Notes under the pieces: model-generated
Seen by the model: the letters and a program-made list of their open reading frames with translations, nothing else
What the model was told of the DNA's origin: nothing
Database searches by the model: none
DNA from: Poindextera sp963706385
GTDB lineage: Bacteria > Pseudomonadota > Alphaproteobacteria > Caulobacterales > Caulobacteraceae
Reading direction: 5' to 3'
Assembly: GCA_963706385.1 (NCBI GenBank)
Contig: OY970153.1
Span: forward strand, 372,001 to 436,000
Length of the DNA stretch: 64,000 nt
Shown here: piece after piece, positions 26,207 through 35,041 of the stretch
How the letters are laid out: each line of letters opens with the position of its first letter
Numbering within the stretch: the first letter of the stretch is position 1
Program-made: the position numbers and the translations under genes

Positions 26207-26353
26207 TCTGCGACAAAATCGCTTATCTAATAAGGCATTGCGGCCCAGCTTGCGGTGAATTGCGCATTGACACCGGGGGCGGGCGCCTGTACCAGCGCGG
26301 CCTCATGACGAAGGGCGGGCCCTCGCGCTTCGCCCCCTTACTGGACCTGACCC

Positions 26354-26831
26354 ATGACGACCAAGACCACGGCGTCGCTGAAGCCGGCGGATGTCGACAA
26401 GAAATGGATCGTGATCGACGCCAAGGACGCCGTCGTCGGCCGCCTGGCGAGCTTCATCGCCATGCGCCTGCGCGGCAAACACCGCGCCGACTACACGCCC
26501 AACGTCGACTGCGGCGACCATGTGGTGGTGATCAACGCCGAACAGGTGAAGTTCACCGGCCGCAAGCTCGACCAGAAGACCTACTACTGGCACACCGGCT
26601 ATCCCGGCGGCGTCAAGAGCCGCACCGCCGGCGCCCTGCTGGCCGGCCGCTATCCCGAGCGCGTGCTGATGAAGGCGGTCGAGCGGATGTTGCCCAAGGA
26701 AAGCCCGCTGGCCCGCAACCAGCTCACCCATCTGCGCCTCTACAGCGGCGCCGAGCACCCCCATCGAGGCTCAGAACCCGGAAGTCGTCGACTTCAAGGG
26801 CCTGAACGCCAAGAACGTCCGGAGCCAATAG
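26354..26831 (+). pseudogene. rplM: 50S ribosomal protein L13, apparent 1-base frameshift near the 3' end
   Basis: Residues 1-137 are a normal L13 (SLKPADVDKKWIVIDAKDAVVGRLAS, HRADYTPNVDCGDHVVVIN, HPH near the end). At codon 138 the frame shifts: with the base at 26765 removed, the sequence continues EAQNPEVVDFKGLNAKNVRSQ to a TAG at 26829-26831, the expected L13 end. As written, the ORF instead runs into the rpsI gene. The lesion is after a C-run (26758-26762) and CAT. L13 is needed for ribosome assembly, so a sequencing error is as likely as a real mutation. rpsI begins 3 bases after the TAG. Confidence 0.85.
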
Positions 26832-26834
26832 TCC

Positions 26835-27305
26835 ATGGCCGAAGGTCTCGAGGCTCTGCGCAGCCTGTCCTCCAATCCCGAAGTCGAGCCGGTCGTGCGC
26901 GAGCAGCAGATCGACGCCCAGGGCCGCGCCTACGCCACCGGCAAGCGCAAGAACGCCATCGCCCGCGTCTGGATCAAGCCGGGCCGCGGTACGATCACCA
27001 TCAACGGCCGCGACCAGGAAACCTATTTCGCCCGGCCGGTGCTGCGCATGATGATCGCCCAGCCGCTGCAGGTCGCCGACCGCCTCGGCCAGTTCGACGT
27101 GATCGCCAGCGTCACCGGCTCGGGCCTGTCCGGCCAGGCCGGCGCGGTGCGCCACGGCCTGTCCAAGGCGCTGACCTACTACGAGCCGGGCCTGCGCGCG
27201 GTGCTGAAGCCCTATGGCTTTTTGACCCGCGACAGCCGCGTGGTCGAGCGTAAGAAATACGGCAAGGCCAAGGCCCGCCGCAGCTTCCAGTTCTCGAAGC
27301 GCTAG
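26835..27305 (+). CDS. rpsI: 30S ribosomal protein S9
   Basis: A 156-residue protein. Its N-terminal 30 residues are an alphaproteobacterial extension. The S9 core contains YATGKRKNAIARVWIKPG, GHD/GRDQETYFARPVLR-type segments, LSGQAGAVRHGLSKAL, and the C-terminal basic tail FGKAKARRSFQFSKR, whose last Lys-Arg contacts P-site tRNA. It forms an operon with rplM and is followed by a strong terminator at 27337-27368. Confidence 0.95.
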   Translation: MAEGLEALRSLSSNPEVEPVVREQQIDAQGRAYATGKRKNAIARVWIKPGRGTITINGRDQETYFARPVLRMMIAQPLQVADRLGQFDVIASVTGSGLSGQAGAVRHGLSKALTYYEPGLRAVLKPYGFLTRDSRVVERKKYGKAKARRSFQFSKR

Positions 27306-27336
27306 ACGCGTTCCTTCACGCGCGTCGTCCTCATCA

Positions 27337-27368
27337 GGGGCGCTTCGGGCAACCGGAGCGCCCCTTTT
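27337..27368 (+). terminator. Rho-independent terminator after rpsI
   Basis: A 12-bp GC-rich stem (GGGGCGCTTCGG with its complement) closes a GCAA tetraloop and is followed by TTTT. It separates the ribosomal operon from argC. Confidence 0.85.
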
Positions 27369-27384
27369 GCCATGGGAGAGCATC

Positions 27385-28335
27385 ATGGCCCCACGGGTCT
27401 TCATCGACGGCGAGGCGGGCACCACCGGCCTGCAAATCCACGCGCGGCTGAAGGGCCGGCGCGACCTGCAGCTGGTCTCGATCGCCCCCGAGCGCCGCAA
27501 GGACCCCGTCGCGCGGGCGGAGATGCTGAACGCCGCGGACCTGGTCATCCTCTGCCTGCCCGACGAGGCCGCGCGGCAGGCGGTGGCGCTGATCGACAAT
27601 CCGGCGGTGAAGCTGATCGACGCCTCGACCGCTCATCGGGTGGCGGCCGGCTGGGTCTATGGCTTTCCCGAAAGCGAGCCCGGCCAGCGCGCGGCGATCG
27701 CCGCCGCCAGACGGGTGACCAATCCCGGCTGTTGGGCGACCGGCGCGATCGCGCTCTTGCGGCCGCTGGTGCGCGCGGGCCTGGTCCCGGCGGACTGGCC
27801 GGTGTCGATCAACGGCGTCTCCGGCTACACCGGCGGCGGCAAGGCGATGATCGCCGAGTTCGAGGACGCCGACGGTCCGACCTACACCACCGTCGCCTAC
27901 CGCATCTACGCCATGGACCTGGAGCACAAGCACCTGTCGGAGATCACCGCGCGGGCCGGCCTGACGCATCCGCCGCTGTTCGCCCCGGCGGTCGGCCGCT
28001 ACGCCCAGGGCATGATCGTCGAGGTCCCGCTGCCGCTGTGGGCGCTGCCGGGCCGGCCGAGCCTGGAGGCGCTGCACACGGCCTTGGCCGAAGCCTACGC
28101 CGGCGAGCGGTTCGTCGAGGTGGCTTCGCTGGAGGCGGCCGCGGGGCTGAAGACGCTCGATCCCGAAGGTTTGAACGGAACCAACGCCTTGCGGCTTTAC
28201 GTCTTCGGCAATCCGCGCGAAGGCCAGGCGCGGCTGGTCGCCCTGTTGGACAACCTCGGCAAGGGGGCGTCCGGCGCGGCGGTGCAGAACCTCAACCTGA
28301 TGCTGGGGCTGGACGAGAGGGAGGGCCTGGTCTGA
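27385..28335 (+). CDS. argC: N-acetyl-gamma-glutamyl-phosphate reductase
   Basis: Reduces N-acetylglutamyl phosphate to the semialdehyde in arginine biosynthesis with NADPH. The 316-residue protein is of the short (type 2) class. It has DGEAGTTGLQIHARL at the N-terminus and catalytic Cys116 in TNPGCWATG. The substrate-binding stretch is SGYTGGGKAMI, and HKHLSEI follows. The ATG at 27385 has GGGAGAG nearby; an ATG at 27367 is upstream of that site. The stop overlaps the msrB ATG (TGATG). Confidence 0.93.
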   Translation: MAPRVFIDGEAGTTGLQIHARLKGRRDLQLVSIAPERRKDPVARAEMLNAADLVILCLPDEAARQAVALIDNPAVKLIDASTAHRVAAGWVYGFPESEPGQRAAIAAARRVTNPGCWATGAIALLRPLVRAGLVPADWPVSINGVSGYTGGGKAMIAEFEDADGPTYTTVAYRIYAMDLEHKHLSEITARAGLTHPPLFAPAVGRYAQGMIVEVPLPLWALPGRPSLEALHTALAEAYAGERFVEVASLEAAAGLKTLDPEGLNGTNALRLYVFGNPREGQARLVALLDNLGKGASGAAVQNLNLMLGLDEREGLV

Positions 28336-28853
28336 TGCGCGTCCAAGACGCCGATCCGTTCGACCCCGCCCGTCGCCGCCTGCTGCTCGGCGCCTCGGCG
28401 CTTGGCTTGGCGGGCCTGGCGCACCCGGCGCTCGGCGCGAGGCCGGAGCAGGCCTTCGCCGCCTCGTCCTGGCGCAAGCTGAGCGACGCCGACTGGAAGC
28501 GCCGTCTGCCGCCGGAAGCCTACCAGGTCCTGCGCCACGACGGCACCGAGCGGGCGTTCACCAGCCCGCTGCTGGGCGAGCACCGCAAGGGCGTCTTCGC
28601 CTGCCTCGGCTGCGGCCTGCCGCTGTTCCGCTCGCAGTGGAAGTTCGATTCCGGCACCGGCTGGCCGAGCTTCTACCGGGCGATCGAGGCCAATATCGGC
28701 CGCAAGCCGGACCATGCGCTGATCACCCCGCGCACCGAGTACCACTGCGCCCAATGCCTGGGCCACCAGGGTCATGTGTTCGACGACGGCCCGCTCCCGA
28801 CCGGCCTGCGCTATTGCGACAACGGCGTGGCGCTAACGTTCTCGCCAGACTGA
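28335..28853 (+). CDS. msrB: Exported methionine-R-sulfoxide reductase, probable Tat substrate
   Basis: Reduces methionine-R-sulfoxide in proteins. The N-terminal RRRLLLGASALGLAGLA is a twin-arginine signal, so the enzyme acts in the periplasm, an unusual place for a lone MsrB. The zinc site is CLGC plus CAQC. SGTGWPSFY and TEYHCAQCLGHQGHVF are typical, and the catalytic Cys161 sits in RYCDNG, where many relatives have RYCINS. At 172 residues it is complete. It is translationally coupled to argC, which is functionally unrelated, and converges with phaC (stops 7 bases apart). Confidence 0.88.
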   Translation: MRVQDADPFDPARRRLLLGASALGLAGLAHPALGARPEQAFAASSWRKLSDADWKRRLPPEAYQVLRHDGTERAFTSPLLGEHRKGVFACLGCGLPLFRSQWKFDSGTGWPSFYRAIEANIGRKPDHALITPRTEYHCAQCLGHQGHVFDDGPLPTGLRYCDNGVALTFSPD

Positions 28854-28860
28854 GGCGGGC

Positions 28861-30831
28861 TCAGGATCTGACCTTCACGAAGCTTCCCGGCGCGTCCTCG
28901 ATCGGCTTGAGCGGGCCCTTGGCCGGATCGCGCGCGGGGACCATCGGGCCGGACTTTTCCTTCAGCCAGGCGGCCCAGTGCGGCCACCAGGAGCCAGGGT
29001 GCTCCTCGGCTCCGGCGATCCAGGCCTCGACCGTCTCGGGCAGGGCGGGATTGGTCCAGTGCTGGTATTTGTGGGCGTCCGGGTGGTTGATCACCCCGGC
29101 GATGTGGCCCGAGCCGGCCATCATGAAGCTCACCGGCCCGCCGAACAGCTTGGCGCCCTTGTAGATCGAGCGGTACGGAGCGATGTGGTCCTCCTTCGAG
29201 GACTGGATGTAGAGCGGGATCTCGACCTTCGACAGGTCCAGCGTTTCGCCGCCCAGGCTCAGCTCGCCCTTGGCCAGCTTGTTGTCCCGATAGAAGTCGC
29301 GCAGATAGCTCAGGTGCAGCGTCCTGGGCATTCGCGTCTGGTCCGAGTTCCAGAATAAAAGGTCGAACGGCCGCGGCTCCTTGCCCATCAGGTAGTTGTT
29401 GACGAAGAACGACCAGATCAGATCGTTGGCCCTCAGCGCGTTGAAAGTGTCGGCCATCGACTGGCCCGACAGCACGCCGCCGGACTGGTCCATCCTCTTT
29501 TCGACGTCGCTGATCCAGCTCTCGTCGGTGAACAGCAAGAGGTCGCCGGCTTCGGAGAAGTCTTGCTGGGCCGCGAAGAAGGTCGCCGAGCCGAACCGCT
29601 CGTCGCCCCGCGCCGCCATGTAGGCCAGCGCGCAGGACAACAGCGTGCCGCCGACGCAATAGCCGACGGCGTTCATCGTCTTAACCCCGCACTGGCGCAT
29701 CACCGCCTCGCTGGCGGCGTAGACGCCGTCGACCATGTAGTCCTCGAAGGTCTTGGTCGCGAGGCGCGGGTCGGGGTTGACCCAGGAGGTGACGAACACC
29801 GTGAACCCCTGGGCCGTCAGCCAGCGGATCATCGAGTTTTCCGGCCGCAGGTCCAGGATGTAGTATTTGTTGATCCACGGCGGGAAGAACAGCAGCGGGA
29901 TCTCGTGCGCCTGTTCGGTCGTCGGGGCGAACTGCAGAAGCTGGATCAGCTCGTTCTGGAAGATCACCTTGCCTGGGGCGGTGGCGATGTTTTCGCCGAC
30001 CTTGAATGGGGTGAAGTCGGTCTGGCTGATCGACAGCCGCCCGCCGCCGCGCGCGAGGTCGGCGGCGAAGTTCTCCATCCCCTTGACCAGGCTTTCGCCG
30101 TGGGTCGCCAGGGCCTCGCGCAGCGCCGCCGGGTTTGAGACCAGAAAGTTCGAGGGCGAGAAGGCGTCGGTCAGCATCTTCATGAAGAACTCGACCCGCC
30201 GCTTGGACAGGGGATCGACGCCCTGGACCTCGCCGACCAGTTCGTTCAGCCAGCCCGAGGTCAGAAGGTAGGACTGCTTCATCGCGTCGAAGATGGGATT
30301 GGAGCTCCAGCTCGGATCGGTGAAGCGCTTGTCGCCCTTGGGCGGCTGGATCGCGTCCTGGACGTTTTCGCCGGCGGCGCGCTGGGCGGTGGTGCGCCAC
30401 AGGTCCATGTAGCGGGTGAACAGGTCCGCCTGGGCGCGCATCAGCCGGTCCGGCTGGGCGGCCAGCCGGCCCATCACCTCGGTCAGGGCCGGGGCGACGT
30501 GGAACGGGTCGGGCGACAGGGCGGCGGGGCGGTCGGCGCTGCGCAGCGCCGCCTCGGCGATGGCGCCCTGGGCGGTCAGGGCGGCGCGGGCCAGGTTGAC
30601 CGACAGCCGCTCCAGCATCTCGCGCTGATCGGCCCTCAGGGCGGCCAGCGAGCCAAGGCCGCTCATGAGGTCGGGGCTGGCGGGCGCTTCGGGCGTCGCT
30701 TCCCGCGCCCGCTCGGACTGATGCGCCTCGGACTGGCGCGCCTCGGCCGCGGCGCGCTTGGCCTTGCCCTTGCCCTTGGCCCTGGTCTTTCGGGCGCCGG
30801 ACTTGGGCGCCGCGGCGGGTTTCTTCGACAT
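28861..30831 (-). CDS. phaC: Class I poly(3-hydroxyalkanoate) synthase
   Basis: Polymerises 3-hydroxybutyryl-CoA into PHB on the granule surface. A 656-residue protein. The N-terminal 60 residues are a Lys/Ala/Glu-rich tail, which is variable in the family. From about 95 the class I domain begins (AALSPDPFHVAP, then DKRFTDPSWSSNPIFDAMKQ). The lipase-like box is GYCVGG with catalytic Cys near 393; the catalytic Asp and His lie in KEDHIAPY and GSGHIAGVIN. ATG at 30831 was chosen over one five codons upstream. A phasin gene lies at 52985 in this window. Confidence 0.95.
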   Translation of the reverse strand: MSKKPAAAPKSGARKTRAKGKGKAKRAAAEARQSEAHQSERAREATPEAPASPDLMSGLGSLAALRADQREMLERLSVNLARAALTAQGAIAEAALRSADRPAALSPDPFHVAPALTEVMGRLAAQPDRLMRAQADLFTRYMDLWRTTAQRAAGENVQDAIQPPKGDKRFTDPSWSSNPIFDAMKQSYLLTSGWLNELVGEVQGVDPLSKRRVEFFMKMLTDAFSPSNFLVSNPAALREALATHGESLVKGMENFAADLARGGGRLSISQTDFTPFKVGENIATAPGKVIFQNELIQLLQFAPTTEQAHEIPLLFFPPWINKYYILDLRPENSMIRWLTAQGFTVFVTSWVNPDPRLATKTFEDYMVDGVYAASEAVMRQCGVKTMNAVGYCVGGTLLSCALAYMAARGDERFGSATFFAAQQDFSEAGDLLLFTDESWISDVEKRMDQSGGVLSGQSMADTFNALRANDLIWSFFVNNYLMGKEPRPFDLLFWNSDQTRMPRTLHLSYLRDFYRDNKLAKGELSLGGETLDLSKVEIPLYIQSSKEDHIAPYRSIYKGAKLFGGPVSFMMAGSGHIAGVINHPDAHKYQHWTNPALPETVEAWIAGAEEHPGSWWPHWAAWLKEKSGPMVPARDPAKGPLKPIEDAPGSFVKVRS

Positions 30832-30945
30832 TGCGCGGTCTCCCACGGTTGCGGCGAGCCCGGCCTCGACCGACCGGCGGCCTTTCGTTCGAAGTCGATC
30901 ATCGCATAAGACCGGGCGGGATTTGAATGGCGAGCATCGTTTTCG

Positions 30946-31416
30946 ATGGCCCTCGAACGCGGAAAATGGCGAAACGCCCTGGTCAGGGCCGGACTGCTCG
31001 CGCTGATGGCGGGCGGCGCGAGCGCCTGCGCCGAGGCCGGCAAGCTCAATCCGCTCGCCCTGGGTCGGATCGAGCCGTCCTCGCCGGTGGCGGCCGACAT
31101 CGAGACGGCGCGGCGCACGCCGGGGCCCTATCCCAGCTTCTCCCGCATCCCGCCGGCTCCCACCGACGTTCGTCCAGCCAGGGCCTGGCGGGCCGCGGCC
31201 TATGACGCCTGGGGGCTGAAGCGGCGGACCGAGGCCGAGGCGGCGGCGATCCCGTTCGTCCTGACCGTCGGCGAGGCGGAAGCCTGGGCCGAAGTCGAGC
31301 GGGCCAAGATTCCGGCCGCCGAAATGGCCGCGCCGACGGCCGATGCGTCGGACCAGTCCGAAGCCTTCGCCGCGGCCGAACGCGCGCGAGCTACGCCGCC
31401 CCCGCCGCCGAAATAG
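30946..31416 (+). CDS. Putative small lipoprotein
   Basis: A 156-residue protein with a basic N-terminus, a hydrophobic stretch and a possible lipobox MAGGASAC (Cys at about 28), suggesting lipid attachment in the envelope. The rest is Ala/Pro/Glu rich and ends with PPPPPK, without a recognised domain. Divergent from phaC, 114 bases between starts. No clear ribosome site before the ATG. Function unknown. Confidence 0.6.
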   Translation: MALERGKWRNALVRAGLLALMAGGASACAEAGKLNPLALGRIEPSSPVAADIETARRTPGPYPSFSRIPPAPTDVRPARAWRAAAYDAWGLKRRTEAEAAAIPFVLTVGEAEAWAEVERAKIPAAEMAAPTADASDQSEAFAAAERARATPPPPPK

Positions 31417-31522
31417 CGCCGGGGGCGGAAATCAAGCTTCGCTCGCTGGAACAGCGCCGCTCCGGCGTCTATTCATGCGCCCGCCAATCGTACCGCGCGG
31501 CCCCTTGGGAGGGGCCTTTGAC

Positions 31523-32749
31523 ATGACCCACGATTTTCATCGCATCCGTCGACTGCCCCCTTACGTGTTCGAGCAGGTCAACCGCCTGAAGGCGGGCCTT
31601 CGCGCCCAGGGCGTCGACATCATCGACTTCGGCATGGGCAATCCGGACATGCCGACCCCGCGCCACATCGTCGACAAGCTGATCGAGACGGTGAAGCGGC
31701 CCAAGACCCACGGCTATTCCGCCTCCAAGGGCATCCCCGGCCTGCGCCGCGCCATGGCCGGCTATTACGAGCGCCGTTTCGGCGTGTCGCTGGATCCGGA
31801 CACCGAGGTGGTGGTCACCCTCGGCTCCAAGGAGGGCTTCGCCAACCTCGCCCAGGCGCTGACCGCGCCGGGGGACGTGATCATCTGCCCGAACCCGGCC
31901 TATCCGATCCACGCCTACGGCTTCATCATGGCCGGCGGAGTGATCCGCCACGTGCCGGCCCTGACGCCGGAGGAATATCTGTCGGGCATCGGCCGGGCGG
32001 TGCGCCACTCCGCGCCGCCGCCGAGCGTGCTGATCGTCAGTTATCCGTCGAACCCCACCGCCCAATGGGTCGATCTGGAGTTCTACAAGGACGTGATCGC
32101 GCTGGCCAAGAAGCACGACATGCTGGTGCTGTCGGACGTCGCCTATTCGGAGATCTATTTCGACGACAATCCGCCGCCCTCGATCCTGCAGGTCGAGGGA
32201 GCCAAGGACATCGCCGTCGAGGTCAATTCTCTGTCCAAGACCTACGCCATGGCCGGCTGGCGGGTCGGGATGGTGGTCGGCAACGCGCGCATGTGCGCGG
32301 CCCTGGCGCGGGTCAAGTCCTACCTCGACTACGGCGCCTTCACGCCGATCCAGGTGGCCGCCGCCACCGCGCTGAACGGCCCGCAGGACTGCGTCGAGCA
32401 CATCCGCGGCATCTATAAGTCGCGCCGGGACGTGCTGGTCGCCTCGATGAAGCGGGCCGGCTGGGAGATTCCCGCGCCGCCAGCCTCGATGTTCGCCTGG
32501 GCGCCGATCCCGGAGGCCTTCCGCGAGGCTGGCTCGATGCTGTTCTCCAGGCTGCTGATCGAGGAGGCCGGCGTGGCCGTGGCCCCGGGCGTCGGCTTCG
32601 GCGAATACGGCGAGGGCTATGTCCGCATCGGCCTGGTCGAGAACGAGCACCGCATCCGCCAGGCGGCGCGCAACGTGAAGCGGTTCCTGCAGCAGTCCGG
32701 CCAGATTCTCAGCCGGGCGCGCGAGGAGCTGGCGGCGGCGGAGGCTTGA
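31523..32749 (+). CDS. alaC: Class I aminotransferase, AlaC-like
   Basis: A PLP enzyme of 408 residues, closest in pattern to E. coli AlaC (glutamate-pyruvate aminotransferase). Supporting stretches are PPYVFEQVNRLKAGLRAQG, IDFGMGNPDMPTP, THGYSASKGIPGLR, VTLGSKEGFANL and NPAYPIHAYG, with the PLP Lys in NSLSKTYAMAGWRVG. A TTG/ATG region precedes; the ATG at 31523 has a GGGAGG site 10-15 bases upstream. The homoserine dehydrogenase gene follows 8 bases later, an operon seen in other alphaproteobacteria. LL-DAP aminotransferase was considered and is less likely. Confidence 0.78.
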   Translation: MTHDFHRIRRLPPYVFEQVNRLKAGLRAQGVDIIDFGMGNPDMPTPRHIVDKLIETVKRPKTHGYSASKGIPGLRRAMAGYYERRFGVSLDPDTEVVVTLGSKEGFANLAQALTAPGDVIICPNPAYPIHAYGFIMAGGVIRHVPALTPEEYLSGIGRAVRHSAPPPSVLIVSYPSNPTAQWVDLEFYKDVIALAKKHDMLVLSDVAYSEIYFDDNPPPSILQVEGAKDIAVEVNSLSKTYAMAGWRVGMVVGNARMCAALARVKSYLDYGAFTPIQVAAATALNGPQDCVEHIRGIYKSRRDVLVASMKRAGWEIPAPPASMFAWAPIPEAFREAGSMLFSRLLIEEAGVAVAPGVGFGEYGEGYVRIGLVENEHRIRQAARNVKRFLQQSGQILSRAREELAAAEA

Positions 32750-32757
32750 GGGGGAGC

Positions 32758-34047
32758 ATGGCCAAGACCATCTGGCGCATCGGCGTCGCCGGCCTGGGCA
32801 CGGTCGGCGGGGGGCTGCTGAGCTTTCTCGCCGAGCAGCCGAACTTCGCGCCCGCGGGCGGCCGGGTCGAGGTCGTCGGGGTGTCGGCCCGCTCGCGCTC
32901 GCGCCCGAGGCCGTTCGACATCTCCAAGCTGCCCTGGTTCGACGATCCGGTGGCGCTGGCCGCCTCGCCGGAGGTCGACCTGTTCGTCGAGCTGATCGGC
33001 GGCTCGGACGGGCCGGCCAAGGCCGCGGTCGAGGCCGCGCTCAAGCTCGGCAAGCCGGTGGTCACCGCCAACAAGGCGCTGCTGGCCGAGCATGGCGCCG
33101 AACTGGCCGCCCTGGCCGAGGCGGCCGGCGTTCCGCTGCTGTTCGAGGCGGCGGTGATGGGCGGAACCCCGGCGGTGAAGATGCTGCGCGAGGCGCTGGT
33201 CGGCGAGCAGGTCATGGCGGTCAGCGGCATCCTCAACGGCACCTGCAACTACATCCTGACCGAGATGGAGGCCGGCGGACGCCCGTTCGCCGAGGTCCTG
33301 GCCGAGGCCCAGCGCCTGGGCTACGCCGAGGCCGATCCGACGATGGACGTCGGCGGGTTCGACGCGGCGCACAAGATCACCATTCTGGCCGCACTGGCCT
33401 TCGGCGCGGCTCCGAACTACGCGGCCGCCGAGGTGGAGGGAATCGGCCAGATCGAGCTGTTGGACATCAAGCTGGCCCGCGAGCTGGGCTATCGCATCCG
33501 TCTGGTGGCCTCGGCGCGGCGGGGCGAGGCGGGGGTGGCGGTGCGGGTGCATCCGGCGCTGGCGCCGCTCGGCCATCCGCTGGCCGAGACCAGCGGGCCG
33601 CTCAACGCCCTGTTCATCGAGGGTCGCCGGATCGGCCGGATCTTCCTGCAGGGACCGGGCGCGGGCGCGGGGCCCACCGCCGCGGCGGTGGCGGCCGACA
33701 TCGCCGACGTGATGACCGGGGCGACCCGCCCGGTGTTCCAGGCCCCGGCCGCCTCGCTGCGGCCGCTCGCCAGCCTGGACGCCGCGCACCAGACCACCAA
33801 GGCCTATCTGCGGATCCTGGTGAAGGACGAGCCCGGCGTGATCGCCGCGGTCTCCGAGACCTTGGCCGAGATCGGGGTCTCGATCGATAGTTTCCTGCAA
33901 AAGCCGGTTCAGGATGCCGGCGGCGTGCCGATCGTGCTAACCACCCACGCGACGCGGGAGGCGGTGCTGCTGGACGTCGTCGAGCGCATCGGCGCATTGC
34001 CGCAGGTGCTTGCCCGACCCAAGATGCTGCGCGTCGCGCCGGTTTGA
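32758..34047 (+). CDS. hom: Homoserine dehydrogenase
   Basis: Reduces aspartate semialdehyde to homoserine for methionine and threonine. At 429 residues it has the NAD(P)-binding GLGTVGGGLLSFL. The catalytic core comprises SGILNGTCNYIL, DPTMDVGGFDAAHKITILA and AKAFGAAPNY-type stretches. A C-terminal ACT domain (about 350-429; YLRILVKDEPGVIAAVSETL) suggests feedback by threonine. Start at 32758 with GGGGGAG just upstream. It follows the aminotransferase closely and is followed by glpX. Confidence 0.93.
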   Translation: MAKTIWRIGVAGLGTVGGGLLSFLAEQPNFAPAGGRVEVVGVSARSRSRPRPFDISKLPWFDDPVALAASPEVDLFVELIGGSDGPAKAAVEAALKLGKPVVTANKALLAEHGAELAALAEAAGVPLLFEAAVMGGTPAVKMLREALVGEQVMAVSGILNGTCNYILTEMEAGGRPFAEVLAEAQRLGYAEADPTMDVGGFDAAHKITILAALAFGAAPNYAAAEVEGIGQIELLDIKLARELGYRIRLVASARRGEAGVAVRVHPALAPLGHPLAETSGPLNALFIEGRRIGRIFLQGPGAGAGPTAAAVAADIADVMTGATRPVFQAPAASLRPLASLDAAHQTTKAYLRILVKDEPGVIAAVSETLAEIGVSIDSFLQKPVQDAGGVPIVLTTHATREAVLLDVVERIGALPQVLARPKMLRVAPV

Positions 34048-34086
34048 GGACCCACGGGTCATGATGTTCGGGCAGGAGGCCCTTCG

Positions 34087-35040
34087 ATGAGTTCCACCGA
34101 TCTGGACCGCAGTCTGGTGCTCGATGCGGTCCGCGTGACCGAGGCGGCGGCGATCGCCGCCTGGCGGCTGGCTGGCCGCGGCGACGAAAAGGCCGCCGAT
34201 CAGGCCGCCGTCGACGCCATGCGCACCGCGCTGAACGAGCTGGACATCGCCGGCGAGATCGTCATCGGCGAGGGCGAGCGCGACGAGGCGCCGATGCTCT
34301 ACATCGGCGAGAAGGTGGGGCGCGGGAAGGGCCCCGCGATCGACATCGCGCTCGATCCGCTGGAAGGCACCACCCTGACCGCCAAGGCGATGGCCAATGC
34401 GCTGGCGGTGATGGCCTGGGCGCCCAAGGGCACGCTGCTGAACGCGCCGGACACCTACATGGACAAGATCGCCTGCGGTCCCGGGTTCAAGGACGGGGTG
34501 ATCGACTTGGACGCCCCGGCGGCCGAGAACGTCGCGGCCCTGGCCAAGGCCAAGGGGGTCAAGCCGAGCGAGATCGCCGTCTGCGTGCTCGACCGGCCGC
34601 GCCACGCCGAGATCATCGCCGGCCTGCGCGCGGTGGGCGCGCGCGTGCATCTGATCACCGACGGCGACGTGGCCGGGGTGATCCACACCGGCGAGCCGGA
34701 TACCGGCATCGACCTCTACATCGGCCAGGGTGGCGCGCCGGAAGGGGTGCTGGCCTGCGCGGCGCTGAGGTGCGTCGGCGGTCAGTTCCAGGGCCGGCTG
34801 GTGTTCCGCAACAACGACGAGCGCGCCAGGGCCGAACGGCTCGGCCTGTCGGACTTCGACAAGAAATACACCCTGCATGAGATCGTCCGGGCCGACGCCA
34901 TCTTCGCCGCGACCGGGGTGACCAAGGGCGCCCTGCTGGACGGCGTGCGGGTGGAGGGCGGGGTGATCAAGACCCACTCGCTAGTGATGAACTCCTCCAG
35001 CCGCACGGTGCGCGAAGTGCGGATGCAGCGGCCGGGCTGA
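34087..35040 (+). CDS. glpX: Class II fructose-1,6-bisphosphatase
   Basis: Hydrolyses fructose-1,6-bisphosphate to fructose-6-phosphate in gluconeogenesis. A 317-residue GlpX-type protein with IGEGERDEAPMLYIGEKVG (metal and Lys site), IALDPLEGTTLTAK and DGDVAGVI; TGEPDTGIDLYIGQGGAPEG is diagnostic. It lies between hom and recJ; recJ starts one base after its stop codon. Confidence 0.94.
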   Translation: MSSTDLDRSLVLDAVRVTEAAAIAAWRLAGRGDEKAADQAAVDAMRTALNELDIAGEIVIGEGERDEAPMLYIGEKVGRGKGPAIDIALDPLEGTTLTAKAMANALAVMAWAPKGTLLNAPDTYMDKIACGPGFKDGVIDLDAPAAENVAALAKAKGVKPSEIAVCVLDRPRHAEIIAGLRAVGARVHLITDGDVAGVIHTGEPDTGIDLYIGQGGAPEGVLACAALRCVGGQFQGRLVFRNNDERARAERLGLSDFDKKYTLHEIVRADAIFAATGVTKGALLDGVRVEGGVIKTHSLVMNSSSRTVREVRMQRPG

Positions 35041-35041
35041 G

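Noticed and set aside
26354..27253. A 299-residue fusion or programmed frameshift in rplM
   Set aside because: The downstream part of that frame is a shadow of rpsI, and no slippery site or stem with known function was seen. A single extra base explains the data.
28861..30831. PhaR-like operator upstream of phaC
   Set aside because: No TGC-N3/4-GCA palindrome was found in 30832-30945.
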